Below, piece after piece: positions 11,237 through 20,529 of a stretch of 64,000 nucleotides of DNA. The DNA is from Ramazzottius varieornatus. Its lineage: Eukaryota > Tardigrada > Eutardigrada > Parachela > Ramazzottiidae. The notes under the pieces were generated by a model, which was given only the letters and a program-made list of their open reading frames with translations, did not search any database and was not told where the DNA came from. The stretch is taken from the NCBI GenBank assembly GCA_001949185.1, contig BDGG01000001.1, positions 5,571,527-5,635,526 of the forward strand, in the 5' to 3' direction. The first letter of the stretch is position 1; each line of letters starts with the position of its first letter. The position numbers were made by a program, and so were the translations under genes.

Positions 11237-14200
11237 ATGGTGGAGGGATGCACTATGTTGGGTAGTGGACAATGGACACCCGGCGCCTTGCTCGTACTCG
11301 TAATCTTCCTGTGGATTTCCATATGTTGTTACTGCGCACCGATTCGGACCGAGTACCAAGCCTCCGTGAGTTTGGGTTCTCTGGGCCATTGTCAATGTTA
11401 AGGTCGATATGAAAATAACTTGTTATCTCAAGTATCGTCATTGTGTTACAGCAATACCTGACACGGTATGGATACCTGAAGCCTGTCACCGTGCAAGGAG
11501 GCGCACAAGCTTTTTACTCCTACACAAGCATCGTCGAGGCCTTGAGAACCTTTCAGAGGTTCGCTGGACTCGCTCAGACAGGTCAGTACTTTTACTGAGG
11601 CTTTCCACTGCGTGACCAAACCACTCAACAAGATATACAGTGTGGCCATGCCAACTTTCTACAACTTTTTCGAAAAATTCGTTCGAGATACAAAATGATC
11701 GCTGTAGTTTTTCTCCATCACTGTCCGATAGCTGGTGCTATCTTCTTTCAGAACACAACAAAACATCCCTATTCTGATTTCGGTACTTAAACTTACCACT
11801 GGAGAAGTCAGAGGACAGAACTCTAAAGCGGCGCACGAACTGATTTTTTGAATTAATGAGCAAAAGTACTTTTGTTTTTTCCAATTTCGTTCACCATTTG
11901 GGATAAAAACGCTCAAGCAGGATGATAAAGCATCTAAAATCGCTTTGAATTCAAGACGAACCCAGACCAAAATTCTGAATAAATTGGGTTTTCCGGCTGT
12001 ATTTCATTTTCCACAATTTGTGGTTTCGGTCATTTTTGTTCAATAGTTGCGACTGGCATGCTTTAAATATCGGTAGCAAATCAAACTTTTTCCGACAGGC
12101 GAGATGGACGAAGCGACAATACAGGTCATGAACTTGCCTAGGTGTGGCGTGCCAGATATCCTTTCCCACAATGCGTCTGCCGAGGGAACCAACTCATCAA
12201 GCAGTCACTCTAACCATCGCGTCAAACGTTTCTCGTTACAAGGCAGCAAATGGAGCACCACAGGTCAGCGAACGACCCATGTTCTTAGTTGAGTTGGTAT
12301 AAAATGATGGTCTTTCTTTTCCAGATTTGAGTTATAATATTGCACGATATACGCAGGATCTCAGCAAGCAAATGATCGACACCGAAATTGGTCGTGCCTT
12401 CAAAGTATGGAGCGAATTTACTCCGCTAACTTTCTCACATAAACGAGCGGGTCCCGTTCACATCGAACTACTCTTCGCTACCGGCGACCATGGAGATGGC
12501 CAACCTTTCGATGGGCAAGGAAAAACTCTTGCCCATGCGTTCTTCCCCCAATTTGGTGGTAAGAAAATCTTTCCTCATCTGATCGCAAATGCAGCTGGTA
12601 CCGCAGCAAGAATTTTTTCATTGTCAAGGGGATGTCCACTTTGACGATGACGAAGGATGGACACTCAGCTCCTACTCAGGTGATGATCCGACACGTAAGG
12701 ACTTCGAGATTTTTTATCTTGGCGTGCCAGGAATGATTGTGCGATTAGTAATGTTTTTTTTTGCATTAAGATGAACCTTCCAACGGAATGGCACCTCTAG
12801 CAAAACAGTCCCTACTAACTACGTGTTTCGCAGAGGCTATAAAAACACCACAGATAGTATAGAAGGATGTTTGCCTTCTTCTTCTATACATGGGGATTCA
12901 CAGTCGAATCTGCCGTGTGTAAAAAGATATGAATTTTGAAACCTGAAAATTTCAAAAATTCGTACCCGTTCTAGCTAGCATTCTGAAAGAATCAGTGTAC
13001 GGTAGGCTTCTTTGTCATTAACGGTGCGTGCTTTAATTTCTGCGCGTTCCATACCAAGCCGCCACGTTGGAATAGACATGATTACGACGGTCGTTTGTTT
13101 TTGTTTGAATGACCACTCGCTGAATCGTTAAATCATGCAGCAATGCCACAAGTCTATCGTGAGGACGGTAGAGGGCATTTAATGTCGGTCGTGTCCCTTT
13201 TCTGGCAACTCGCCAAACTCATGTCCATTAAAAAATTGATATCTGCATTTTATGTTAGGCAAATTGACTTGTAACGACGCGACCATCCGTTAGAGACGTT
13301 AAAGTAGCCATACCATTTTTTTGAACTGGGAGTTTGGCCATAACTGTCCATCCATTATTGGTAGCATTGATGGGGGTGAAGCTGGATCTGGAATCTTATC
13401 GTGTAACTTGTTTTGAAGGCGTGAATCTACTGCAAACGGCAGCTCATGAAATTGGGTAAGCGCTAAAGACTGCGCTAGTATCAAATGCTACTAATGTCCG
13501 CTGTTCTGTTTTGAAACTAACACTTCCTTGTTTCACTAGCCATGCGCTTGGCTTAGAGCATTCGGAGGTCCATGGAGCACTGATGGCTCCGTTTTACCGT
13601 GGATTCAAACCCACACTGCATCTCGCTGAAGACGATATCGCCGCCATACAAGCGCTATATGGGGACATGCCGACCAAAAAGAACAAGAAGCACATTCATG
13701 CAGAGACGGCTGTCAGCCCAGCTCCGACTTCCGGCAATGCTTGGCCTAACAGCGGACCAGCACCACCGCGAGCGCCATCTGCACGTCGTGGACCCGAAGA
13801 GAACAATCCTTACAATTCAAAGCCGCATCCCGGCTTGATGGCTTCCTCTCCGCACTTTCCTAACGATCCTGATATTTTCAATGCGGTACTGAATCCCGGC
13901 TTTCCCATATGGCCCGAGTTGTGGGACGCTCCGGTACTCAGTCCTGATCCGGGGTACACAGCCAACGGCCTACCGGATATCTGCGCGCTGGACAAGATCG
14001 ACGCTGTCACAATGAACACTGCTGGTGAAACTTTCATTTTCCGCGGTAAGCAGTCCATTCTCTTCTTGCGCTCAGTCGAACGGCGCACGGCTCATTCGTG
14101 TGCTCGTGGACTTGCAGGGGAATATTATTGGAAACTGGCAGACACGGAGGTTGTTCTTGGATATCCGCGGCGCATTTCTGACGGATGGGGAGGGATACCT

Positions 14201-15287
14201 TCCAACATTGATGCAGCGCTATCGTGGAGCGACGGGAAAATTTATTTCTTCAAAGTAACTTTTTTTACACTGGGAAAATATCAAAGTTGCCACAAGTAAC
14301 GCCCAGTCCTGTTTACAGGGGAGCTACTACTGGAGATGGCGCGACAACGCGATCGACCCAGGCTATCCTAAACAAATTCGTCATGGCTTCGCCGGTATAC
14401 CGGACAACCTGGATGCTGCGTTTGTCTGGGGCGGAAATGAGATGACATATTTCATTAAAGGTACAGGAGGAGTAAGCATGTGTGACCCAGTGAGGAAATG
14501 TGTGACCCAGTAGTCTCAGACGGCGCGACATGTTTCAAGTATGCATTACGTTAGCAGAAACACTTTTTATGTAAGATAGACAACACTGTAATTCGTTACG
14601 TCATAGGCTTTATTTCAATTACGAGTGTCTCATGCTTTTCTATGGATGCGCCGTCTGAGACTACTGGGTCACACATTTCCTCACNNNNNNNNNNNNNNNN
14701 NNNNNNNNNNNNNNNNNNNNNNNNNNNNNNNNNNNNNNNNNNNNNNNNNNNNNNNNNNNNNNNNNNNNNNNNNNNNNNNNNNNNNNNNNNNNNNNNNNNN
14801 NNNNNNNNNNNNNNNNNNNNNNNNNNNNNNNNNNNNNNNNNNCTTCCTCCTCCTGTACGGATAGTCCAAGCTAGCTTAGTTCAGTCAGTCGACAATGCAC
14901 GGGGAATAATCTGCCGCTTTTACAGGTGACAAATATTGGCGGTACGATCGCCTATCAAAGCCACCAGTAGCCTCATCTTATCCTCGCCCATTATCGGTAT
15001 GGAAAGGCCTACCCAAGAAGATCGAGGCGGCATTCCAGTGGAAGAACCACAAGACCTATTTTTTTACCGGTAGCTCGTACTATCGTTTCGATGATCGGGA
15101 GTTTCGTACGGAGAGCTCCTATCCTCGCGCCACAAACCTTTGGTGGTTCGGTTGTGGGTCTGTCAAGTCTTTGCGGTTGACCGCCAACGAAAGTGCCCGC
15201 ATGGTTGCAGCGCATGACGATCATTCGGTTCGAAAAGTCTCTGGTTCTCTTGTGCATTTTGACGATGCTTGGCATAACGGCAAATAA
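11237..15287 (+). CDS. Secreted matrix metalloproteinase with hemopexin domain, ten exons
   Basis: Exons 11237-11365, 11452-11581, 12099-12263, 12325-12558, 12629-12679, 13419-13455, 13540-14045, 14118-14254, 14319-14460 and 14926-15287 join in phase. Exon 1 encodes a signal peptide (hydrophobic ALLVLVIFLWISICCYC). Exon 2 has the prodomain YLTRYGYL and FQRFAGL. Exon 3 has the cysteine switch PRCGVPD, and a basic RVKRF that could be a furin site. The catalytic domain has HAFFPQFGG and DVHFDDDEGWTLS (Ca/Zn sites), then the HExxHxxGxxH zinc motif AAHEIG/HALGLEH, split by intron 7, with the Met-turn ALMAPFY. A Pro-rich linker leads to hemopexin repeats starting DICALDKIDAV, with YYWKL, YYWRW and KYWRYD blades and a final Cys for the domain disulfide. 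It degrades extracellular matrix. The intact motifs suggest a functional gene. Two or even three ATGs at the start are possible (11237, 11255). Confidence 0.93.
14461..14864. repeat. Inverted repeat with assembly gap inside MMP intron 9
   Basis: 14490-14526 is the reverse complement of 14648-14684, which runs into 158 N (14685-14842). Sequence after the gap (CTCCTCCTGTAC) is complementary to the first bases of the intron (GTACAGGAGGAG), so the arms probably span the gap. The intron starts exactly at the first arm, with GTACAG as splice donor. It could be a foldback MITE or an assembly artefact; coding exons on both sides remain in phase. Confidence 0.6.
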
Positions 15288-16873
15288 ACGAAGACTTGCA
15301 TACAGTACAACTCGTGATGGGCAGCGCTCGACAAGTGTGTCAGTTGTCCATGTCCGCTCTAAACTGGGGCAGGCTGAATAGAGAGCCAGTCATCTGAGCC
15401 GGGCACTGCTGCACGAAATGGAAAGGGTGTTCCTTTGGTCTTTATTCTGTAATCAAGTTGGTCAGATATGTAGCGCAGCAGGTTTTGAACACGCAGTTTG
15501 CCTAATTATAGGCCGAGACATGATCCCCATGCTTGTCAAGCATCTGAATCTAGTGGCGTTCATCGGAGGGTAATTCATGTATTGTACACTTCACGGGACA
15601 CCAGCAAAAATTCGTCGAAGTTGACGTTGATATCCTCACCATCTTCAGCTTAAAGACGTAATCATGACGTTCAATTCATCTCCTCATATCTAAAGTGAAA
15701 AGAACGTCGGCTTTTGCAGTTCTCGCAAGCAAGGTAAGCAAGTTTGTGCTTTGGTCGGAGTCATACGTACAATGTCGAAAGTTCCTCCCAGCCCGTGATC
15801 AAAATTGATTGGTTTAGCGTGCCTGCACAAGTTCACTATAACTGCAGTAATGTTTCCACAACTGCTAATCAAATACGATCACGGGAGGGGAACTTTCGAC
15901 AGACATTGTACTAGTTCGAAACGTTCGTACCGTACGCCGCTCTGGCCGTAAAAACCTTGAGCTTACAGGCTTAAAGGGCCAGCGGTTGTAATAATGAAAT
16001 CCATTAAAATTGTGGACCCGTTTTTGACTGGCTATTCAAAACATGACGTGTTAGCACGCCTGATGCCTGTGTTGGGTGACGTACAGAAGAGCTCGTATCA
16101 TATCGTTTGATCGCTCCGACTGATACATGCTCGTAATGTTTGGATTAGTGCCTGGAAGAGCTTCCCATACTGCCGTAAAGTGCTGACCCACACGGCAGTC
16201 TTGCAAGCTGTTCCGACTATCGGGAAGAAACATAAACCGCTGACTTGAGTCAGGAGAACTCGACGCAAAATCTGACGAACAAGTTAAGAGGTGCCGAAGT
16301 CTACCGTTGACTGGACGCAGGCCAGAAAAATATTACGCCCTGAGGCATTTCTCTTTTTCTGACACGTTACCATAAGCTCCGCGTACAGCTCAACAAGTGT
16401 CCACGGCGAAAAACAATGCGTACTTTGTGGTATACGTCCATCTGGGTTCGTTTGCACGGAAATGTAGGCCCGCGTACAGCACTGATCAAAAACGGCCAAA
16501 AAACGCGTTCTCGAGCTCTCCGTACTCTAGATTTGAGACATGTACAACCCCTATAATCAGAGTCCATATAGATCTTGCATAGTCCCGCAGCATTGATTGC
16601 CCGAACGGTTAAAACGGCAAAGCTTTAAGGGAAACTTCGACAAAGCTTTGCCGCAACAAGACGACACAAGAGTGCTTATTGGTTCAGACGCGTACGCGTC
16701 TCCGCCCAGTAGTTGTAAGGTGGTGCGTGTCAACTGTGGTAACTTACAATGAGATATAACAAGCACATGCGAACACCACTGGCACGAGTCAACTGGTACT
16801 AGTATGTCGGACTCCGGTTTAGTTGAACACCATACTGTTACCTTGTTGGGGGTTTGAGTTTCGTTTACCGTTT
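15288..16873. other. Intergenic with one small inverted-repeat element
   Basis: Apart from the inverted repeat at 15768-15910, no gene or RNA is recognised between the MMP stop and the LTR element. Confidence 0.4.
15768..15910. repeat. Short MITE-like inverted repeat
   Basis: The left end TACAATGTCGAAAGTTCC and the right end, reverse-complemented TACAATGTCTGTCGAAAG, are imperfect inverted copies, each followed by a GTGATC block. TA borders are compatible with a TA target duplication. The interior (~60 bp) is unique in this window. Confidence 0.55.
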
Positions 16874-17146
16874 TGTAAAGCCTCCCACTGGCTTAACAAG
16901 AACCCTACAAGGTCGGTCAATGAAGAAGGAATTAGGATCAAAAGAGAACTGATTGGGGAGAGTTTTCTTTATCAGTAATGCTAGGTCTCAAGAGAAGGAA
17001 AGGAAAAAAGGAGTCCCGACTGTCACTGACCAGTCGGTTTATATACTTTGACAGCGAAGCAGAAGGAAAGAGAAAGTTCTAGAAGTACGTGAATTGTTCG
17101 TGCTGATTCAGCACGAGTGCTTCATTGCCGAGGTAAGCTCTTTACA
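16874..17146 (-). repeat. 3' LTR of the env-bearing element
   Basis: It has TG...CA ends with a 7-bp inverted repeat TGTAAAG/CTTTACA. On the minus strand it contains the TATA-like GTATATAAACC at about 17036-17046. A purine-rich stretch (GCGAGGAGGC, minus strand) directly precedes it and could be the polypurine tract. Confidence 0.92.
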
Positions 17147-17467
17147 GAGCCTCCTCGCTGATCCTACGCGTCCTCGCGTAGTGCTCCATCGACCTGTTAT
17201 TCTCAAGTATTTCCTTGTTGGCTGCGGTTTGGCCTTCGGTCGATATTGGGTTGTCTTGAGTGTGGACGATTTAATGGCCCACTTGCGTGAAGTGGTTGTG
17301 GGTGTTTGCGGTTTTTCGATTTGGCTTGCGGTCAATGTGCAGATGGCTTGAGCTTGGACTGCGGAATTGCTCATTCGTGTGAAGTGGCTTGCGGACTTGC
17401 CGTTTCTCGATATAAATGCTCCGTGCTGTTATCACTGTCATTCAGTTGGTATTGCTTTGGATGTGTT

Positions 17468-18054
17468 ATGGATATCGATTCGGAGGTGGAATGTGTCAGC
17501 GACGGGGAACACGAGGAGGATGATCAACTTGAGCGCGAGGAGGTCCGACCCTCTGGATATATAAGTTTCCGGGCCATTTTCTGCTTGTTTCCTTTCGTCG
17601 TAAGTTCAGGATTGCTGCGTTGTAAACTGGCAGCATTGTTGGCATTGGATCGGACACGCTTTTCCAGCCGGACGGCGCGGTTGTTGTGTACCGTACCCGA
17701 GACTTTGGTGTGACACTACGACTGAGTAGGCGAATGGAAGTCGAAAACATGGAACGGCGGGCAACGCAACGAGAGGCACTATATGCGGTAGCCCGTGACG
17801 CTGTTCGTTGCGTGAGTGATTTGGAGTCCAATTCGCTGTATCTGAATGGTAATGTTATGATGGCCTGTGGATGAGCTTTCTTGTTTTCTTCAGGTACCCA
17901 TGCATTCTGGTTCCCTTGGTTTTCCATCGTAGGAGTTCTTTCCGGCGTAATGTCGGGTGCTTGGTGCGTTTCCCTTGACGGAGCTAGGCATGTTGAAACT
18001 TCTGCCATGTCGTCTGGAGGGAAGGGCGGTGAATTACTTGAATGCCTAATCTGA
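17468..18054 (+). CDS. Possible antisense spliced ORF A within the LTR element
   Basis: This lies on the strand opposite gag-pol. An ATG at 17468 opens an acidic stretch (DSEVECVSDGEHEEDDQ). A further coding-like segment covers about 17640-17852, ends at a GTAATG donor, and is followed after a 45-nt intron (..TTTTCTTCAG) by an exon 17897-18054 with the hydrophobic run FWFPWFSIVGVLSGVM. The first intron (about 17570-17638) has a weak donor and is uncertain. Composition is more protein-like than the overlapping minus-strand frame, but this is inference; no family is recognised. Confidence 0.3.
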
Positions 18055-18058
18055 CATC

Positions 18059-18343
18059 ATGCCGTTCAATTTCGTGGGTTTGTCTGATGTGCTTGCGGTC
18101 AAGCCTGGTGATCCAGTTCATTTCCGGTACTGGTACGAGCACTTCTGGGAGGTAGTGGAGGCAGGCTTCTTGTTGGATCTACATGGCGCTTGGTCTGGGG
18201 AATGTCTGCAGCTCTGCATGGACCGGGACGACGTGGAGCGATGTATGGATTATCTTGACGGACCTCCGGATTGGATGGATTTGGGGCCTTTCATGGACAT
18301 GATTGGCAGCTTTGATGAGCAAGGAATGCTGGTAAACAATTAA
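18059..18343 (+). CDS. Possible antisense ORF B within the LTR element (94 aa)
   Basis: The ATG lies 5 nt after the stop of antisense ORF A. The protein is rich in Asp, Trp, Met and Phe (VHFRYWYEHFWEVVEAG, DWMDLGPFMDMIG) and acidic overall, with four Cys residues close together missing any known spacing. The reverse strand of the same stretch has no comparable open frame. Function unknown; it may be an antisense product of the element or a captured gene. Confidence 0.35.
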   Translation: MPFNFVGLSDVLAVKPGDPVHFRYWYEHFWEVVEAGFLLDLHGAWSGECLQLCMDRDDVERCMDYLDGPPDWMDLGPFMDMIGSFDEQGMLVNN

Positions 18344-18866
18344 TTTGTTCGAGTACTAACGGGAACGTTTTTGACTAAATCGTCCTGTTAGCACGAGGAA
18401 TAAAATGGTTTTGAAGTGTATCTGTAGAGCGAATTTTAGCGTCGGAAGACAGAAAAACGGTGAAGGAACAGAACAAATAGTATCTTATTTCTTACAGCGG
18501 CGTACATACACAACTGTAGTACACGGACAAACGGCTGCAGTAGAGGAAGAAACTACCGCAAAGGAGGAAGAAACTACTGAAGGACAGGTACAGAGCACCC
18601 TTTTCCCGGAAAAGTTTCCTCGGACATTCTTTTTTTTCTTCTGAACATTTTCATTTGCAACATCCCGTAACCAATCTTTTCTTGTTGCGTATTTTCCGAT
18701 ATTTTTTCGAACTGTTCGTTTTCTTTTCACCGTAATTAATTTCTTTTTTTAAAATAAGGACAGACACAACAAATTACAACTGCGATACAATACAATACAC
18801 GTTACAATAGCGTAAGCTGATTCGAGCGCACACTCACCACTCTCCCTTGGTGAGTGGCGCGTCGGG

Positions 18867-19646
18867 CTAGTAGTCCGACTCTCGCGTCGCCTCTGCGATG
18901 TTGACATCAGTCTCCTCTTCGGAGAAGCCGTACTGGGACAGGTCTCCCAGCCGGTCTTGGTCAAACATGATAAAATATTGGATGCACTTCAACTGGAGGA
19001 TTGACCCTTTGATGAATGGGGTGTTCTGGCAGTAGTCAGCATACATTGTCTTGACTAGCTGGATGGTAACTCGACGTGAATTCATCCTTGTAGCCAAGGG
19101 AGATGGTGCGTGAAGCAGGTGTTGTTCCTCGTAGTTGTACAAAGGATTACACGCTTTGAATAGAGGGCTTCGAGGCTGAACAGGAGGTACTTCTCTAGTG
19201 ATGCGTTTTTGAGGGGCATCCAGAGACTGATCAAGTTTTCTCCAAGCTAGGAGAGTTGAGATGGTCTTACGGTTTCGCGGGTCGCGCACGAACTGGCTAA
19301 CCTCGGGACGTTCCCGGCGTGGGGTCACTTGTGTGGTGGCATTTGGCATGCCTGCCAGAACTATAGCGACAGCCAAGAGGAGCAGGGATGAATGAATGTC
19401 GGTAGTGTGATATGATATGCCCAGTTGGTGAGATATCAAGAAGACTGTGCGATAGGAGGTTATAATCCAATGAGCCAGGAGAACTCCAGAATGAGAAAGG
19501 ACGACTGTGGTATAAGTAGAGAAAACACAGGTTCCTTGATGCCGCGGTAAGCAAAATAATAGATTTGCAGACGATGTAGAACGTGAGGTACATCGAAGTA
19601 TTTTCAACCAAAAACTGCGTCGGTCGGCACAAACGGGGAAGGGCAA
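18867..19646 (-). CDS. Accessory ORF 4 of the LTR element, putative secreted protein
   Basis: This is an open frame of 259 codons downstream of env. The convincing part starts around the hydrophobic SSLLLLAVAIVLAGM, a good signal peptide, followed by a basic region and a C-terminal half ending in acidic residues (SEEETDVNIAE). The segment from NPLYNYEEQHLL to RRVTIQLVKTM matches DPSTNYTERYHHLL to RRGQQLVKAM in accessory ORF 3 at similar spacing, so the two appear to be paralogues. No similarity to known retroviral accessory proteins is recognised. Confidence 0.5.
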   Translation of the reverse strand: MPFPVCADRRSFWLKILRCTSRSTSSANLLFCLPRHQGTCVFSTYTTVVLSHSGVLLAHWIITSYRTVFLISHQLGISYHTTDIHSSLLLLAVAIVLAGMPNATTQVTPRRERPEVSQFVRDPRNRKTISTLLAWRKLDQSLDAPQKRITREVPPVQPRSPLFKACNPLYNYEEQHLLHAPSPLATRMNSRRVTIQLVKTMYADYCQNTPFIKGSILQLKCIQYFIMFDQDRLGDLSQYGFSEEETDVNIAEATRESDY

Positions 19647-19842
19647 TCAGGTAATAAGTCTGAAGTGTGTTATTTTTTTTGAATTTTGAGATTTGATGAC
19701 GTCGTGCTCGTCAAAAAGAAACATGTGATGCTGGGTATAAGTGACTATCAGGCCGTAGTCGGTAAGGGAAAGATAAAGGATAGATGATTGACTGCCGGTT
19801 CGTCGGTTAGCGATGTAAACCGGCCATCGGACAGGCAGCTCA

Positions 19843-20460
19843 GAGCAACTGAAGGAGCTCCTCAGGCATGTCGAATGCCGTGAAGAACTCAGCGCATAGG
19901 TCGTGCCATTCAGGCACCATCGTCTCTCGTGGTTAAATGATGAGACAGGGTAGAAGGTACGTGTTGATGGCCATAGCTTTGACTAGCTGTTGGCCTCGGC
20001 GAATTATGTGCGCCGGTCGCGCGTACTGAAGTAAATGGTGGTAACGCTCGGTGTAGTTGGTACTAGGGTCTAGATCAAGGTGGCATCTGTACTGTCTGAA
20101 GGTAGTGGAGCTGAAATTAAATTGATCCAGTGCTTCAGGAAGCCGTGCCAACATGAGGATAGGCATCGCTTCCGGATAGACCACGTTGGTGACTGTACCG
20201 TCACAGAAGTAGTTGATGATGCTTGGAATGGTGCGGAACAGCTGGGCTTGACCCTCAGTGTGGAAGATCGGAGCGTAGATGTCATACAGTGCCGTCATCC
20301 ACGTGTTAGTGGTGGCGATGTCTTGGTGGTAGAGTATGCAGTACTGACGGTACATCGGTATCTGCAACAGCAACATTTCGGAAATGGGTTGTTTCGCGAA
20401 AGACTGAGTCGGTCGGAAACTAGCGCACGCATCGGTGGGATAGCCGAAAAGGTAAACCAT
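19843..20460 (-). CDS. Accessory ORF 3 of the LTR element, putative secreted protein
   Basis: The main frame is 20460-19933 (175 codons). In-frame codons upstream of the first ATG extend a hydrophobic stretch (RQLLLTLLMVYLFGY), so the signal peptide probably starts further upstream or is supplied by splicing. The body is mainly helical with possible N-glycosylation (NFSS, NYTE). A short frame at 19920-19843 (ending FDMPEELLQLL) may be the displaced C-terminus. It shares the NY.E..HLL...RR..QLVK.M pattern with ORF 4. Function unknown; it sits just downstream of env. Confidence 0.45.
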
Positions 20461-20529
20461 TAGGAGGGTGAGTAGTAGTTGTCGGGGTGGGATGCCGGGG
20501 TTGGTTGATCGTTCGGCAGTCGTTGATTG

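Noticed and set aside
17496-18008. Sense-strand 170-codon ORF near the 3' LTR
   Set aside because: Its Ser/Thr/Arg-rich composition without periodicity looks like the shadow of the opposite-strand frames; neither strand is certain and it was not listed as a gene.
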